In this document: positions 7,988-16,916 of the stretch, in pieces
Position numbering within the stretch: position 1 is the stretch's first letter
Layout: every line of letters begins with the position of its first letter
Assembly: GCF_000374865.1 (NCBI RefSeq)
Contig: NZ_KB895458.1
Location: 121,097 to 185,096, forward strand
DNA: 64,000 bases
From: Arthrobacter sp. 135MFCol5.1
GTDB taxonomy: Bacteria > Actinomycetota > Actinomycetes > Actinomycetales > Micrococcaceae
Direction: 5' to 3'
Position numbers and translations under genes: made by a program
The notes under the pieces: generated by a model
Seen by the model: the letters and a program-made list of their open reading frames with translations, nothing else
Told to the model about the DNA's origin: nothing
Database searches by the model: none

Positions 7988-10098
7988 CCTCCACCTTTTC
8001 CCCGGCAGGCGCCGGATCGACCACCGAATCAACCGCCGGTCCACAGCACCGGTCAGGTTCCGCAGTTTCCTCTGCCGGCCCCGCACAGCCTGGATCGCGC
8101 TGGGCCCGCTACGCCTTCGGCGGCCAGCCCCGCTGGGTGCGGCCCTCGGCCGCAGGCCTCCTGGTGGCCACGGCAATCCTGTACCTCTGGAACCTGGCCG
8201 CCACCGGCTTCGGAAACTCCTTCTATGCCGCTGCCATCCAGGCGGGCACCAAGGACTGGACGGCACTCCTCTTCGGATCGCTCGACGCCGGAAACGCCAT
8301 CACCGTGGACAAGCCGCCCGCCGCGCTCTGGATCCCGGCCCTGGCGGGCCGTATCTTCGGCTTCTCGTCACTGAGCATGCTGGTGCCCGAAGCGCTCATG
8401 GGAGTGGCCGCCGTCGGCTTCCTGTACCTCGCTGTGAAGCGGGTTTCCGGTCCGGTGGCAGGCCTCCTGGCCGGCGGCGCCCTCGCACTGACGCCCGTGG
8501 CGGCGCTGATGTTCAAATTCAACAACCCGGACGCCATGCTCACCCTCTGCCTGGTGCTGGCGGCGTACTTCACCACCCGGGCCATCGAACGGGCCGGATG
8601 GAAGTGGCTGGTGGCGGCGGGGGCCGTGATAGGCCTGGCGTTCCTCAGCAAGATGCTGCAAGGCTTCCTGGTGGTTCCCGCGCTTGGACTTGCCTACCTG
8701 TGGGCTGCCCCCACACCGCTGGGACGCCGGCTGGTCCACTTGCTCGGCGCGCTGGGCGGGATCATCGTGGTGGCCGGCAGCTACGTTGCCCTTTTCCAGC
8801 TGACGCCGGCCTCCGAACGGCCGTACATGGCCGGGTCCACCACCAACAGCTTCCTGGAACTGACCTTCGGCTACAACGGCCTGGCCCGCATCACCGGTTC
8901 GGGTGAAGGGATGCCCGGAGGTGGAGCCGGCGGCCCGGGCGGCGGTGCGGCGGGCGGCTTCGGCGGCGGAAATGCGGGATTCGGCGGCGCGGCCGGCCTG
9001 CTGCGGATGTTCGGGAGCAGCTTCGGCGGCGAGGTGTCCTGGCTGCTGCCTGCCGCCCTGGTGCTGCTGGTGGCAGGCTTGTGGTTCACCCGCCGCGAAG
9101 TCCGCACGTCCCGGAGCCGCGCGGCCTTGATCCTGTGGGGCGGCTGGCTGCTGGTCACCGCGGGCGTCTTCAGCTTCATGAGCGGCATCGTCCACCCCTA
9201 CTACTCGGTGGCACTGGCACCGGCCATCGCCGCGCTGGTGGGCATCGGCGCGGCGGAACTCTGGCGCGGCCGCGCGCACTGGCCGGCACGGACCACTCTT
9301 GCCGTCGTGGTCTTAGGCACCTCCATCTGGTCCTCGGTGCTGCTGGGCCGCGACGCGTCGTGGCTGCCGTGGTTGCGCATCGCCACCATCGTCCTTGGTG
9401 TCCTTGCCGCGGCCGCCATCCTCCTCCGCCTTGACGGCAAGGGCGCTGCGGGACGGTTCCGGCGCTCCGGGACGGCTGCCGTCGTCGTCCTCTCCTTGCT
9501 GGCCGGGGGCCTTGGAACGGCTGCCTGGACCTTGGCCACCGCCGCGTCCGCCCATTCGGGATCCATCCCGACGTCGGGGCCCGCAGGTTCGTCGGCGGGC
9601 GGTTTCGGCAACAGGGCTGCCGGCTTCCGGGACGACGCCGCGCTCCGTGGCGACCGGACCGACGGAACGGATGCGGCAGCCGGTGCCGGCGGTTTTGATC
9701 CCGCGAACGGAGCCGGCGGCTTCACCGGGGCCCCCGGAGCTGGCGGGGCGGGTGGTCCCGGCGAAGGCACCGCCGATGCAGCCGTGACCGCACTGCTCAC
9801 CGGCACCACCACGAAGTGGTCGGCGATTGTCTCAGGGGCCAGCCAGGCCGCCAGCCTGGAACTGGCCACGAACACCAGCGTCATTGCCCTGGGCGGCTGG
9901 AACGGCGGCGACCCCTATCCCACGCTCGCCGAGTTCCAGGCCATGGTGGCCAGGGGTGAGATCAGCTACTTCATCGAAGGCGGCATGGGCGGCGGCATGG
10001 GCGGCCGGGGCGGCAACTCCGAGGTGGCCGCCTGGGTGCAAGCCAACTTCCAGGCCCAAACCGTGGGTAACTCCACGGTGTACCAACTCACCAAGTAG
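7984..10098 (+). CDS. GT39/ArnT-type membrane glycosyltransferase, copy 1
   Basis: A 704-residue polytopic protein of the PMT/ArnT-type (GT39/GT83) family, resembling the YkcB group. The first exoloop has FYAAAIQAGTKDW, followed by ITVDKPPAALWIPALAGRIFGFSSLS; about ten to twelve membrane helices follow. A Gly-rich loop lies near residues 305-335, and a second Gly/Ala-rich stretch (about 530-590) leads into a C-terminal extracytoplasmic domain. These enzymes transfer sugars from polyprenyl-phosphate donors to extracellular acceptors. Start ATG 7984 overlaps the GT2-GtrA stop, indicating translational coupling. The acceptor is unknown. Confidence 0.85.
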   Translation: MTSTFSPAGAGSTTESTAGPQHRSGSAVSSAGPAQPGSRWARYAFGGQPRWVRPSAAGLLVATAILYLWNLAATGFGNSFYAAAIQAGTKDWTALLFGSLDAGNAITVDKPPAALWIPALAGRIFGFSSLSMLVPEALMGVAAVGFLYLAVKRVSGPVAGLLAGGALALTPVAALMFKFNNPDAMLTLCLVLAAYFTTRAIERAGWKWLVAAGAVIGLAFLSKMLQGFLVVPALGLAYLWAAPTPLGRRLVHLLGALGGIIVVAGSYVALFQLTPASERPYMAGSTTNSFLELTFGYNGLARITGSGEGMPGGGAGGPGGGAAGGFGGGNAGFGGAAGLLRMFGSSFGGEVSWLLPAALVLLVAGLWFTRREVRTSRSRAALILWGGWLLVTAGVFSFMSGIVHPYYSVALAPAIAALVGIGAAELWRGRAHWPARTTLAVVVLGTSIWSSVLLGRDASWLPWLRIATIVLGVLAAAAILLRLDGKGAAGRFRRSGTAAVVVLSLLAGGLGTAAWTLATAASAHSGSIPTSGPAGSSAGGFGNRAAGFRDDAALRGDRTDGTDAAAGAGGFDPANGAGGFTGAPGAGGAGGPGEGTADAAVTALLTGTTTKWSAIVSGASQAASLELATNTSVIALGGWNGGDPYPTLAEFQAMVARGEISYFIEGGMGGGMGGRGGNSEVAAWVQANFQAQTVGNSTVYQLTK

Positions 10099-10104
10099 GA
10101 CCCC

Positions 10105-12180
10105 ATGGCCAGATCTAACTCCACTCCGGTGCAGGCTCCCTCCGCACCCGCTGCCCCCGGCCCTGCTGCCTCCAGCCGTGCTGCCGCGGCCGGCGTGCGG
10201 CGGGAGCCCCCGGCCCTCCGGCACCGCCTGGAACTGGCAGCCGTGCTGGCAGCTACCGCCGTGCTGTACCTGTGGAACCTCGGGGCATCGGGCTGGGCCA
10301 ACGCTTTCTACTCCGCCGCCGCCCAGGCCGGATCGCAGGACTGGGCGGCCTGGTTCTTCGGTTCCTCGGACGCCGCCAACTCCATCACGGTGGACAAGCC
10401 ACCGGCGTCCCTGTGGATCATGGGGTTGTCGGTCCGGATTTTCGGCCTGAGCTCCTGGAGCATCCTGGTTCCTGAAGCCCTGATGGGCGTCGGCACCGCC
10501 TGGCTGCTGTACCTGGCCGTCCGGCGGGCCGCGGCACCGGCCACCGGTGACCCGCGCCTCGCCCACCGGGCAGGGCTGCTGGGCGCCGTTGCGCTGGCAC
10601 TGACGCCCGTGGCCACGCTGATGTTCCGGTTCAACAACCCGGACGCCCTGCTGGTGCTGCTCATGACCGCCGCGGCCTATGCGGTGCTCCGCTCCGTGCA
10701 GGAGGACAGGCTGCGCTGGCTCCTGCTGGCAGGGGTTTTCCTGGGCTTCGGGTTCCTTGCCAAGCAGCTGCAGGTCCTGCTGGTGGTTCCCGGGTTTGCC
10801 CTCGCCTACCTGGTCGCGGCGCCCGCCAGGCTGGGCCGGCGGCTGCTGCACCTGCTCGCCACCGGTGCCGCGATGCTGGCCGCGGCCGGCTGGTGGCTGG
10901 CCGTCGTGGAGCTCATCCCGGCTGCGGACCGTCCGTTCATTGGTGGTTCGCAGGACAATTCCATCCTGGAACTGACCCTCGGCTATAACGGCCTGGGCCG
11001 GCTGACAGGCGACGAGACAGGGAGCGTGGGCGGCGCCAACGGCTGGGGCGTTCCCGGGCTGCTGCGGATGTTCAACAGCGAATTTGGCGGCCAGATCGCG
11101 TGGCTGCTGCCCTCCGCACTGATCCTTGCTGCCGGCCTGCTGTGGGTGGGACGCCGGGCGCCGCGGACTGACGCCGTCCGGGCGTCGGTGCTCATCTGGG
11201 GTTCCTGGGTCCTGGTGACCGGCCTGGTCTTCAGCTTCATGGCGGGCATCATCCACCCCTACTACGCGGTGGCATTGGCACCGGGGATCGCAGCCCTGGC
11301 CGGCCTGGGCCCGGTACTTCTCTGGCAGCACCGGCGGCAGGCCGCCGCGGCGGTCTTCCTGGCCGCCGCAGTGGCCGCGGCAGCCCTGATGGCATTCACC
11401 CTGCTGGGAACCACATCCGCCTACGGCCCGTGGCTGCGCTGGGTGGTGCTGGCGGCAGGCCTTGCGGCCGCAGCAGGAACAGGGTTGAACAGGTTCATCC
11501 GCCTGCGCTCCGTGCAACGGACGACGACGGCGCTCGCCATTGCGGCATCGCTCGCCGGCCCGCTGGCCTTCTCCATGTCGACGGCGGCGACGGCGCACAG
11601 CGGGGCCATTGTCAGCGCCGGACCGGCGACGTCGTTCGGCGGCCCGGGCGGGTTCGGCGGAAACCGGACCGGCGGGTTTGGCGCGGGCGGCACGTCCCGG
11701 CAGTTCAACGGCCAGGCCGGACAAGGCCAGGGTGCCGGCCAGGGCGGACAAGGCCAGAGGGCCGGCCAGGGCGGGGCAGCCCAGGGCGGTCAGGGCGCCA
11801 CCGGTGGCCGCGCCGGCGGGATGGGCGGCCTCCTGGGTGCGCCCACGCCGTCGGCCGGGCTCGTGGCCGCATTGAAGGACGGTGCCTCAAACTACACCTG
11901 GGCAGCGGCAGTAGTCGGTTCGAACAATGCCGCAGGTTACCAACTGGCCACGGAACTGCCGGTGATGGCCGTGGGCGGCTTCAACGGCACCGACCCCTCC
12001 CCCACGCTGGAACAGTTCCAAGCGCTGGTCTCCCAAGGCCGGATCCACTACTTCATTGCCGGCGGGACCATGATGTCCAGCAGCGGCTCTGACGCCTCCA
12101 CCCGGATTGCACAGTGGGTGGAGTCCACGTTCCCGGCGCAAAACATTGGCGGGACCACGGTCTATATCCTGGCGGGATAA
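10105..12180 (+). CDS. GT39/ArnT-type membrane glycosyltransferase, copy 2
   Basis: A 691-residue paralogue of the gene just upstream, only 6 bp away. It shares the same landmarks in order: NAFYSAAAQAGSQDW, NSITVDKPPASLWIMGLSVRIFGL, FNNPDALL, SFMAGIIHPYYAVALAPG, and a C-terminal domain with AAGYQLATELPVMAVGGFNG. It has a Gly/Gln-rich spacer (about 520-590) with repeated GQGGQGQ units. The pair arose by tandem duplication and diverged mainly in the low-complexity loops. It probably uses the same lipid-linked donor as copy 1. Confidence 0.85.
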   Translation: MARSNSTPVQAPSAPAAPGPAASSRAAAAGVRREPPALRHRLELAAVLAATAVLYLWNLGASGWANAFYSAAAQAGSQDWAAWFFGSSDAANSITVDKPPASLWIMGLSVRIFGLSSWSILVPEALMGVGTAWLLYLAVRRAAAPATGDPRLAHRAGLLGAVALALTPVATLMFRFNNPDALLVLLMTAAAYAVLRSVQEDRLRWLLLAGVFLGFGFLAKQLQVLLVVPGFALAYLVAAPARLGRRLLHLLATGAAMLAAAGWWLAVVELIPAADRPFIGGSQDNSILELTLGYNGLGRLTGDETGSVGGANGWGVPGLLRMFNSEFGGQIAWLLPSALILAAGLLWVGRRAPRTDAVRASVLIWGSWVLVTGLVFSFMAGIIHPYYAVALAPGIAALAGLGPVLLWQHRRQAAAAVFLAAAVAAAALMAFTLLGTTSAYGPWLRWVVLAAGLAAAAGTGLNRFIRLRSVQRTTTALAIAASLAGPLAFSMSTAATAHSGAIVSAGPATSFGGPGGFGGNRTGGFGAGGTSRQFNGQAGQGQGAGQGGQGQRAGQGGAAQGGQGATGGRAGGMGGLLGAPTPSAGLVAALKDGASNYTWAAAVVGSNNAAGYQLATELPVMAVGGFNGTDPSPTLEQFQALVSQGRIHYFIAGGTMMSSSGSDASTRIAQWVESTFPAQNIGGTTVYILAG

Positions 12181-12309
12181 CCCGGCGCCGGGGATCCGCC
12201 TGCAGCAAATCGACGCGCCATGATTCGTGACTTCCGTTACCCAAATGTGACTAATGCGCAATCTTCCTGTACCGTCGATTGGGTGCGGTCCCCGTTCGGG
12301 CCGCATATC

Positions 12310-12478
12310 CCGGGTTGACGCCAAGCTCTGCCGCTTCCCGGATTCCGCTTGAGCAACGGCAGAGGCGGGGGACCCACCGTCCCGGGCAATGATTGCCCTT
12401 GGGGTTAAGCCAGCACGTGTTTTTTCCGTGCGGCCGGATGCCCTCATCCGAACCCGACAGCTAACTCCGCAGGTGTGA
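12310..12478 (+). ncRNA. Cyclic di-AMP riboswitch (ydaO-yuaA type)
   Basis: The leader of the transglycosylase gene has the conserved blocks of the ydaO-yuaA class in the right order: an initial GCCAAGCTCTGCC arm pairing with GGCAGAGGC, then GGGGGACCCACC, GGGCAATGATTGCCC, TTGGGGTTAAG, a variable hairpin, and CCGAACCCGACAGCTAACTC with CGCAGGTG at the 3' end. Known actinobacterial members lie ahead of resuscitation-promoting factor and transglycosylase genes and respond to c-di-AMP. The remaining part of the 12181-12491 gap holds no gene. Boundaries are approximate. Confidence 0.88.
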
Positions 12479-12491
12479 GAGGCGATCAATC

Positions 12492-13199
12492 ATGTCTAAA
12501 TCCATGGCAAAACCATGCCTGCAAACCAAGGCAAAACATCGGGCCAAACCCCAGCCCGCCAAAAAGACCACCGTGGGCCGGCGTGTTGCGGTCCTCGCTG
12601 CATCATGCGCGGTGCTGGTTGGCGTTGGCGCGGCAGGCCAGGCGACCAACAGCATGACCCAGGCGTCGTCCACCGGGTCAAGCGCTTCCACGTCGGCGGC
12701 GGATGCCCAGATGAGCATCGAGAAGAGCGAAATCCGGTCCAACCCGGCCGCAAATCCTGCTCCTTCCGCCATCAGCGTGGCACCGCAGGCCGCGGAGCCG
12801 GCCCCCGCGCCCGCTCCCGCCGCCCCGCCGGCTGAAGCACCCGCACCTGCGCCGGCCCCCGCGCCTGAGCCTGCTCCCGCCGTCGCGGTTAACGATCCCG
12901 CGGGCGCCCAGGCCTACGCCGCCAGCCAGCTGTCCTCCTTTGGCTGGGGACCGGACCAGATGCAGTGCCTGCAGACGCTGTGGACCAAGGAATCCGATTG
13001 GACCACCACCGCCACCAACGCCAGCAGCGGCGCGTACGGCATCGTCCAGTCGCTGCCGGCGGAGAAGATGGCCAGCGCAGGCGCCGACTACCTGACCAAC
13101 TACCGCACGCAGATCAACTGGGGCCTGGACTACATCAAGAAGAGCTACGCCTCGCCCTGCGGTGCGTTGAACTTCCACCTGGCACACAACTGGTACTAG
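12492..13199 (+). CDS. Secreted lytic-transglycosylase-like protein
   Basis: A 235-residue protein with a basic N-terminus, a signal/anchor helix (about 31-50), an Ala/Pro repeat linker (about 88-132) and a C-terminal lysozyme-like domain (about 135-235). The likely catalytic Glu167 lies in WTKESDW, followed by SGAYGIVQSLP and the terminal ALNFHLAHNWY typical of actinobacterial transglycosylase-like proteins. It should cleave peptidoglycan outside the membrane. A c-di-AMP riboswitch lies in its leader, so expression is probably tied to turgor or wall status. Confidence 0.88.
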   Translation: MSKSMAKPCLQTKAKHRAKPQPAKKTTVGRRVAVLAASCAVLVGVGAAGQATNSMTQASSTGSSASTSAADAQMSIEKSEIRSNPAANPAPSAISVAPQAAEPAPAPAPAAPPAEAPAPAPAPAPEPAPAVAVNDPAGAQAYAASQLSSFGWGPDQMQCLQTLWTKESDWTTTATNASSGAYGIVQSLPAEKMASAGADYLTNYRTQINWGLDYIKKSYASPCGALNFHLAHNWY

Positions 13200-13219
13200 G
13201 CACCACCAGCACCGGGCGC

Positions 13220-13268
13220 AACGCAAACCGCGGGCCGCATCATGTCGATGCGGCCCGCGGTTTGCGTT
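13220..13268. terminator. Strong bidirectional terminator
   Basis: A perfect 22-bp stem (13220-13241 pairs with 13247-13268) with a 5-nt loop lies between two convergent genes, the transglycosylase and the VOC protein. It overlaps the stop of the latter. Its GC-rich core and position fit a shared intrinsic terminator. Confidence 0.85.
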
Positions 13269-13674
13269 AACCGGCGCCCTGGACGTCGCCCGGCCCGGCG
13301 TTCCGCCAGGGGATGTACTGGACAGACCACTTGTTGCCGTCCGGATCGGCGAAGTACAGGAAGTGGCCCCACTGCTGTACATCCACGTCGCTGACGTCCA
13401 CGCCGTTGCCCTTGAGCTGGCGGTGGGCAGCCTCGATGTCGCTGACCACCAGCTGGAGGTTGGATCCTGTGCCGGGCGGAGCGTCGGTGAGCCCTTCGCC
13501 GATGCAGATGGAGCAGGCGGAGCCGGGTGGCGTCAACTGCACGAAGCGGATCGCCTCCGACGGGCGTTCGTCGTAGTCGGCGTTGAAGCCAACCTTGTTA
13601 ACATAGAAATCCTTGGCGCGGTCCACATCGGATACAGGGACAAAGACGAGTTCTAGTTTCCAGTCCATCCGCAC
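13267..13674 (-). CDS. VOC (glyoxalase/bleomycin-resistance) superfamily protein
   Basis: A 135-residue protein with two VOC beta-alpha-beta-beta-beta modules: an N-terminal LELVFVPVSDVDRAKDFYVNKVGF and a C-terminal VDVQQWGHFLYFADPDGNKWSVQYIPW. Members bind a metal and catalyse varied isomerisation or dioxygenation reactions or bind drugs; the actual substrate cannot be read here. It stands alone between a convergent transglycosylase and upp. Confidence 0.8.
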   Translation of the reverse strand: MRMDWKLELVFVPVSDVDRAKDFYVNKVGFNADYDERPSEAIRFVQLTPPGSACSICIGEGLTDAPPGTGSNLQLVVSDIEAAHRQLKGNGVDVSDVDVQQWGHFLYFADPDGNKWSVQYIPWRNAGPGDVQGAG

Positions 13675-13712
13675 AGGCTAGCGGCGGGAACGGTTTTGAA
13701 AAAGGGTGGAAC

Positions 13713-14348
13713 CTACCCGGCGATCCCGTACAGGCGGTCGCCGGCGTCGCCGAGGCCGGGAACAATGTAGGACTTCTCGTTGAGCTTCTCGTCGATGGAG
13801 GCCAGGACGATGTGCACGTTCGCGTCGCCCAGTTCCTCCTCCAGCTTGGCCAGGCCCTCCGGGGCTGCCAGCAGGCAGATGCAGGTGACGTCGGAGGAGC
13901 CTCGCTTGAAGAGGAACTTGATGGCCTCACGCAGGGTTCCGCCGGTGGCCAGCATCGGGTCCAGGACGAAGACCTGGCGGCCGGTGAGGTCCTCGGGGAG
14001 GCGCTCGGCATACGTGATGATGTCCAGGGTTTCCTCGTCCCGGGCCATGCCCAGGAAGCCCACCTCGGCGGTGGGCACCAGCTTGGTCATGCCTTCCAGC
14101 ATGCCCAGGCCGGCGCGCAGGATGGGAACTACCAGCGGCGTGGGCTTGGTGAACGCGGTGCCGACCGTGGTGCTGACGGGCGTTTGGATGGTGACGGGCT
14201 CGGTGCGGACCTCCCGCGTGGCCTCATAGGCCAGGAGGGTCACCAGCTCCTCCGTCAGCTGGCGGAAGACCGGCGACGGCGTGTTTTTGTCCCGCAGGAC
14301 GGTGAGCTTGTGGGCGACCAGGGGGTGGTCAACAACGAGAGTGCGCAT
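13713..14348 (-). CDS. upp: Uracil phosphoribosyltransferase
   Basis: A 211-residue enzyme that salvages uracil by condensing it with PRPP to UMP. Diagnostic segments are [20 protein letters not shown] at the start, [14 protein letters not shown], the PRPP loop [16 protein letters not shown] and the C-terminal uracil-binding [12 protein letters not shown]. Length and order match bacterial Upp throughout. It is probably monocistronic; the PAP2 phosphatase gene upstream ends 12 bp before its start on the same strand. Confidence 0.95.
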   Translation of the reverse strand: MRTLVVDHPLVAHKLTVLRDKNTPSPVFRQLTEELVTLLAYEATREVRTEPVTIQTPVSTTVGTAFTKPTPLVVPILRAGLGMLEGMTKLVPTAEVGFLGMARDEETLDIITYAERLPEDLTGRQVFVLDPMLATGGTLREAIKFLFKRGSSDVTCICLLAAPEGLAKLEEELGDANVHIVLASIDEKLNEKSYIVPGLGDAGDRLYGIAG

Positions 14349-14360
14349 CCCCTAAAACTA

Positions 14361-15164
14361 TCATCCGGCGCTGCCTTTGCCGGGTCCGTAGTGTTCGCCG
14401 TCGTGCAGCTCCTCGGCCACCACGTCCCGGACGATGGGACGGTCGAACGACGGCGCCGCACCCACGTGTTCCCGCCTGCGGACAATGTGGAACAGCCGGT
14501 GGGCCATAATCACCACACCCACCCAGGTGAGCCCCAGCAGCCAGCCCGCCATGACATCCGTGAGCCAGTGGTGGCCCAGGAAAACCCTGCTCAAACCCAT
14601 GGCGATGATGAACACCGCGCCCGCCGTGATGGCCAGGACCCGGACGCGCATGGCGTGGAACTGGAGGCAGATCAGGTACACCACCAGGCTGATCACCACG
14701 GTGGTGTTCAGGGTGTGCCCGCTCGGGAACGACGGGGAATCCTCATACGGCGGAACGGCGTCTGCGTGATCCGGGCGCGTGCGTCCCACCAGCTTCTTGC
14801 CGAAGGTGGTGGCGGTAATGGACACGGCAGCGGCTCCGCCGATCAGGACCAGCGGACGCCAGTTGCGGCTGAGGAAGGTCAGCCACGCGGTGAGGATGCT
14901 GGCCAGGATGGGCATTCCGATGCCACCGCCGATATTGGTGAACCCGGTAACGAACGCGTCGAGCCCGGGGCTGCGGAGGCTCTCGGACAGGGCCAGCGCC
15001 GGCTTGTCCAGGTTGGCCAGCCCGGCGGAGTCCACCACGTCGTCATACACCTCGGCGCCCAGCAGGGCGAGGGAGACGATGACAACACCGCCCACGAGGA
15101 TGGTGAGGACCAGCGCCGCGTAGGGTTTGAACCAGGTCCCCAAGCGGTCCCGAAGCGTATCCAT
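14361..15164 (-). CDS. PAP2-family membrane phosphatase
   Basis: A 267-residue membrane phosphatase. All three PAP2 motifs are present: KKLVGRTRP (motif 1), SFPSGHT (motif 2) and SRVFLGHHWLTDV (motif 3, catalytic His and Asp). About six membrane helices. Members dephosphorylate phosphatidic acid or undecaprenyl pyrophosphate outside the membrane. I chose ATG 15164 (MDTLRDRL), 5 bp after GGGAGG, over the in-frame ATG at 15179. Confidence 0.88.
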   Translation of the reverse strand: MDTLRDRLGTWFKPYAALVLTILVGGVVIVSLALLGAEVYDDVVDSAGLANLDKPALALSESLRSPGLDAFVTGFTNIGGGIGMPILASILTAWLTFLSRNWRPLVLIGGAAAVSITATTFGKKLVGRTRPDHADAVPPYEDSPSFPSGHTLNTTVVISLVVYLICLQFHAMRVRVLAITAGAVFIIAMGLSRVFLGHHWLTDVMAGWLLGLTWVGVVIMAHRLFHIVRRREHVGAAPSFDRPIVRDVVAEELHDGEHYGPGKGSAG

Positions 15165-15219
15165 GGTGCCTCCCGGCATCGGTAAGTAACCTGAGTATCC
15201 CCGAAACTATCATTGAGCC

Positions 15220-15726
15220 ATGCCGTTGCCCGAAAAGAAACACGACGCCTGGATGGGCCTTGCCATCGCGGAGGCGCACCGCGCCCTCGCCACGGAGGAC
15301 GTGCCCATCGGCGCCGTGGTCATTGGGCCCGATGGCGGGGTGCTGGGTTCCGGCCGGAACCGTCGGGAGGAGCTGGGTGACCCAACAGCCCACGCCGAGG
15401 TGGTGGCCATCCGGGAAGCTGCCGCCCGGTTGCAGGAACGGCCCAGGCTCGACGGCGGCCGGGGCGACGGCTGGCGGCTCTCCGACTGCACGTTGGTGGT
15501 CACCCTGGAACCCTGCGCCATGTGCGCGGGCGCGATCGTCCTGGCCAGGATCCCCCGGGTGGTTTTCGGGGCGTGGGACGAGAAAGCCGGTGCCGCAGGA
15601 TCCGTGTTCGACATCCTGCGCGAACGACGGCTCAACCATTGGGTTGAGGTGTACCCGGGCGTCCGCGAGGAAGAGTGCGCCCGGTTGCTGCGCGAGTTCT
15701 TCGCGGCGCACCGCAGCAGCCTTTAG
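15220..15726 (+). CDS. tadA: tRNA adenosine-34 deaminase
   Basis: A 168-residue zinc deaminase. Zinc ligand and proton shuttle are in HAEVVAIREAA; the two Cys ligands are in PCAMCAGAIV. MGLAIAEAHRAL and the C-terminal EECARLLREFFAAHR match TadA, which makes inosine at the wobble position of tRNA-Arg. A free nucleobase or guanine deaminase is a less likely alternative because the C-terminal helix pattern fits TadA. Confidence 0.85.
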   Translation: MPLPEKKHDAWMGLAIAEAHRALATEDVPIGAVVIGPDGGVLGSGRNRREELGDPTAHAEVVAIREAAARLQERPRLDGGRGDGWRLSDCTLVVTLEPCAMCAGAIVLARIPRVVFGAWDEKAGAAGSVFDILRERRLNHWVEVYPGVREEECARLLREFFAAHRSSL

Positions 15727-15765
15727 CGCGTCCGGCGGCGGGCATCTTTACCGCGGCCGGCTTCG

Positions 15766-15818
15766 GACAGTCCGCGGCCCGTTTCAGGCAGTCCGCGGCC
15801 CGTTTCAGGCAGGCCGCG
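15766..15818. repeat. Tandem GTCCGCGGCCC-type repeat between convergent genes
   Basis: The segment CAGTCCGCGGCCCGTTT recurs with a period of about 19 bp (start near 15768, then 15787), followed by a diverged third copy. It lies in the gap between tadA and the convergent GT4 gene. It may be a slippage product or part of a termination region; I see no wider function. Confidence 0.5.
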
Positions 15819-16914
15819 GCTGCCCGTTCCCTCGGTCGCCCGCTGCCACTACGGCCAGCAGGCCCTGGGCCGTGCTGCTCCAGCCGGGGAGGTCCCTCCG
15901 CGCCTCGGCTGCGGCTGCGCGCCAGCCCTCGCGGACCCGTGCGTCCCCGAGCCACCGCCGCAGGACCGCAGCCAGCCGGCCGGGACTCTCCTGGCCCCCG
16001 ACGGGCAGGGGAACCGCTGCCCCCGGAAGTCTTGGCCCGCCGTCGGACGTTTCCAGTCCGGCGAGGGTAAGCGCCTCCACCGCGCCCGTGCCTGCCCTGA
16101 CCAGCGCTGGGATGCTGCGGGCCAAGCTCTCGGTGACGGCCATCCCAAACGCTTCCGTCCGTGACACCAGCAACGTCAGGTCGGTCCGGGCCCACTGTGC
16201 TTCCAGCGGCTCGCCGGTGAGTTCGCCGGTCAGCCACACCCGCTCCTGCAGACCGTTCCCGGCAACCGCAGCCTGGACTGCCTGCGCATACACCGGATCG
16301 GCCCGGTCCGACCCCACGAACGATGCAGTCCAGTCAAGATCCCTGATCCGGCCCAGGGCCTCGACCGTGAGCAGCTGGTCCTTGTTGGGCAGGAGCGCCG
16401 CAACGACCGCCAGGTGGGGCGGCGTGGAACCGGCCGCCAAAGGTGCCGGCTCCACGCCGGGGAGTACAACCCGCGCTTGCGGGAGCCCCCGTTTGCGGAG
16501 CACGTTTGCCGCCGACGTGCTGGTGCAGATGACCCCGGTTGCGGCGCGCAAAGCCCTGGCTTCGCGTTCAAGGGCCTGCGTGCCTGCATCTTCCGGCACG
16601 GGCATATGCACCAGGACCCATGTTTGCCGGCCGGCTTTCGCAGCGAATTCCAGTTCGTCCGGAGCGCCCACGGCCACCAGTCCATCCACGATCGCCACCG
16701 GCTGCCCGGGATGTGTTTCCGGGTCCCACGCCCCGATGAGGGCGCCCAGCCGGCGTCGTTCGTGTGCGCCGGCATCCGGCCAGGTGCCCTCCACGGCAAT
16801 GACCTCAACCCCTGCACCCAAGGCCTGGAGGCCGGCAACCAGGCGCGCGTTGTAGACATTGCCGCCCGAGCTGTGGCGGATATTGCCCGGGACGAGCAGC
16901 CGAAGGGGGCGCAT
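15805..16914 (-). CDS. Family 4 glycosyltransferase
   Basis: A 369-residue GT-B fold enzyme. The N-terminal Rossmann half begins LRLLVPGNIRHSSGGNVYNARLVAGLQ; the donor-binding half has VAALLPNKDQLLTVEAL and the EX7E-like region SRTEAFGMAVTESLARSIPALV. It starts 2 bp after the stop of the PTPS-like gene, so it is the third gene of a three-gene operon with that gene and the zinc-binding dehydrogenase. Acceptor unknown. Confidence 0.85.
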   Translation of the reverse strand: MRPLRLLVPGNIRHSSGGNVYNARLVAGLQALGAGVEVIAVEGTWPDAGAHERRRLGALIGAWDPETHPGQPVAIVDGLVAVGAPDELEFAAKAGRQTWVLVHMPVPEDAGTQALEREARALRAATGVICTSTSAANVLRKRGLPQARVVLPGVEPAPLAAGSTPPHLAVVAALLPNKDQLLTVEALGRIRDLDWTASFVGSDRADPVYAQAVQAAVAGNGLQERVWLTGELTGEPLEAQWARTDLTLLVSRTEAFGMAVTESLARSIPALVRAGTGAVEALTLAGLETSDGGPRLPGAAVPLPVGGQESPGRLAAVLRRWLGDARVREGWRAAAAEARRDLPGWSSTAQGLLAVVAAGDRGNGQPRPA

Positions 16915-16916
16915 GG

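Noticed and set aside
15766..15818. Possible CRISPR-like repeats
   Set aside because: Only two near-perfect copies with no unique spacers, in a GC-rich gap; no cas genes in the window.
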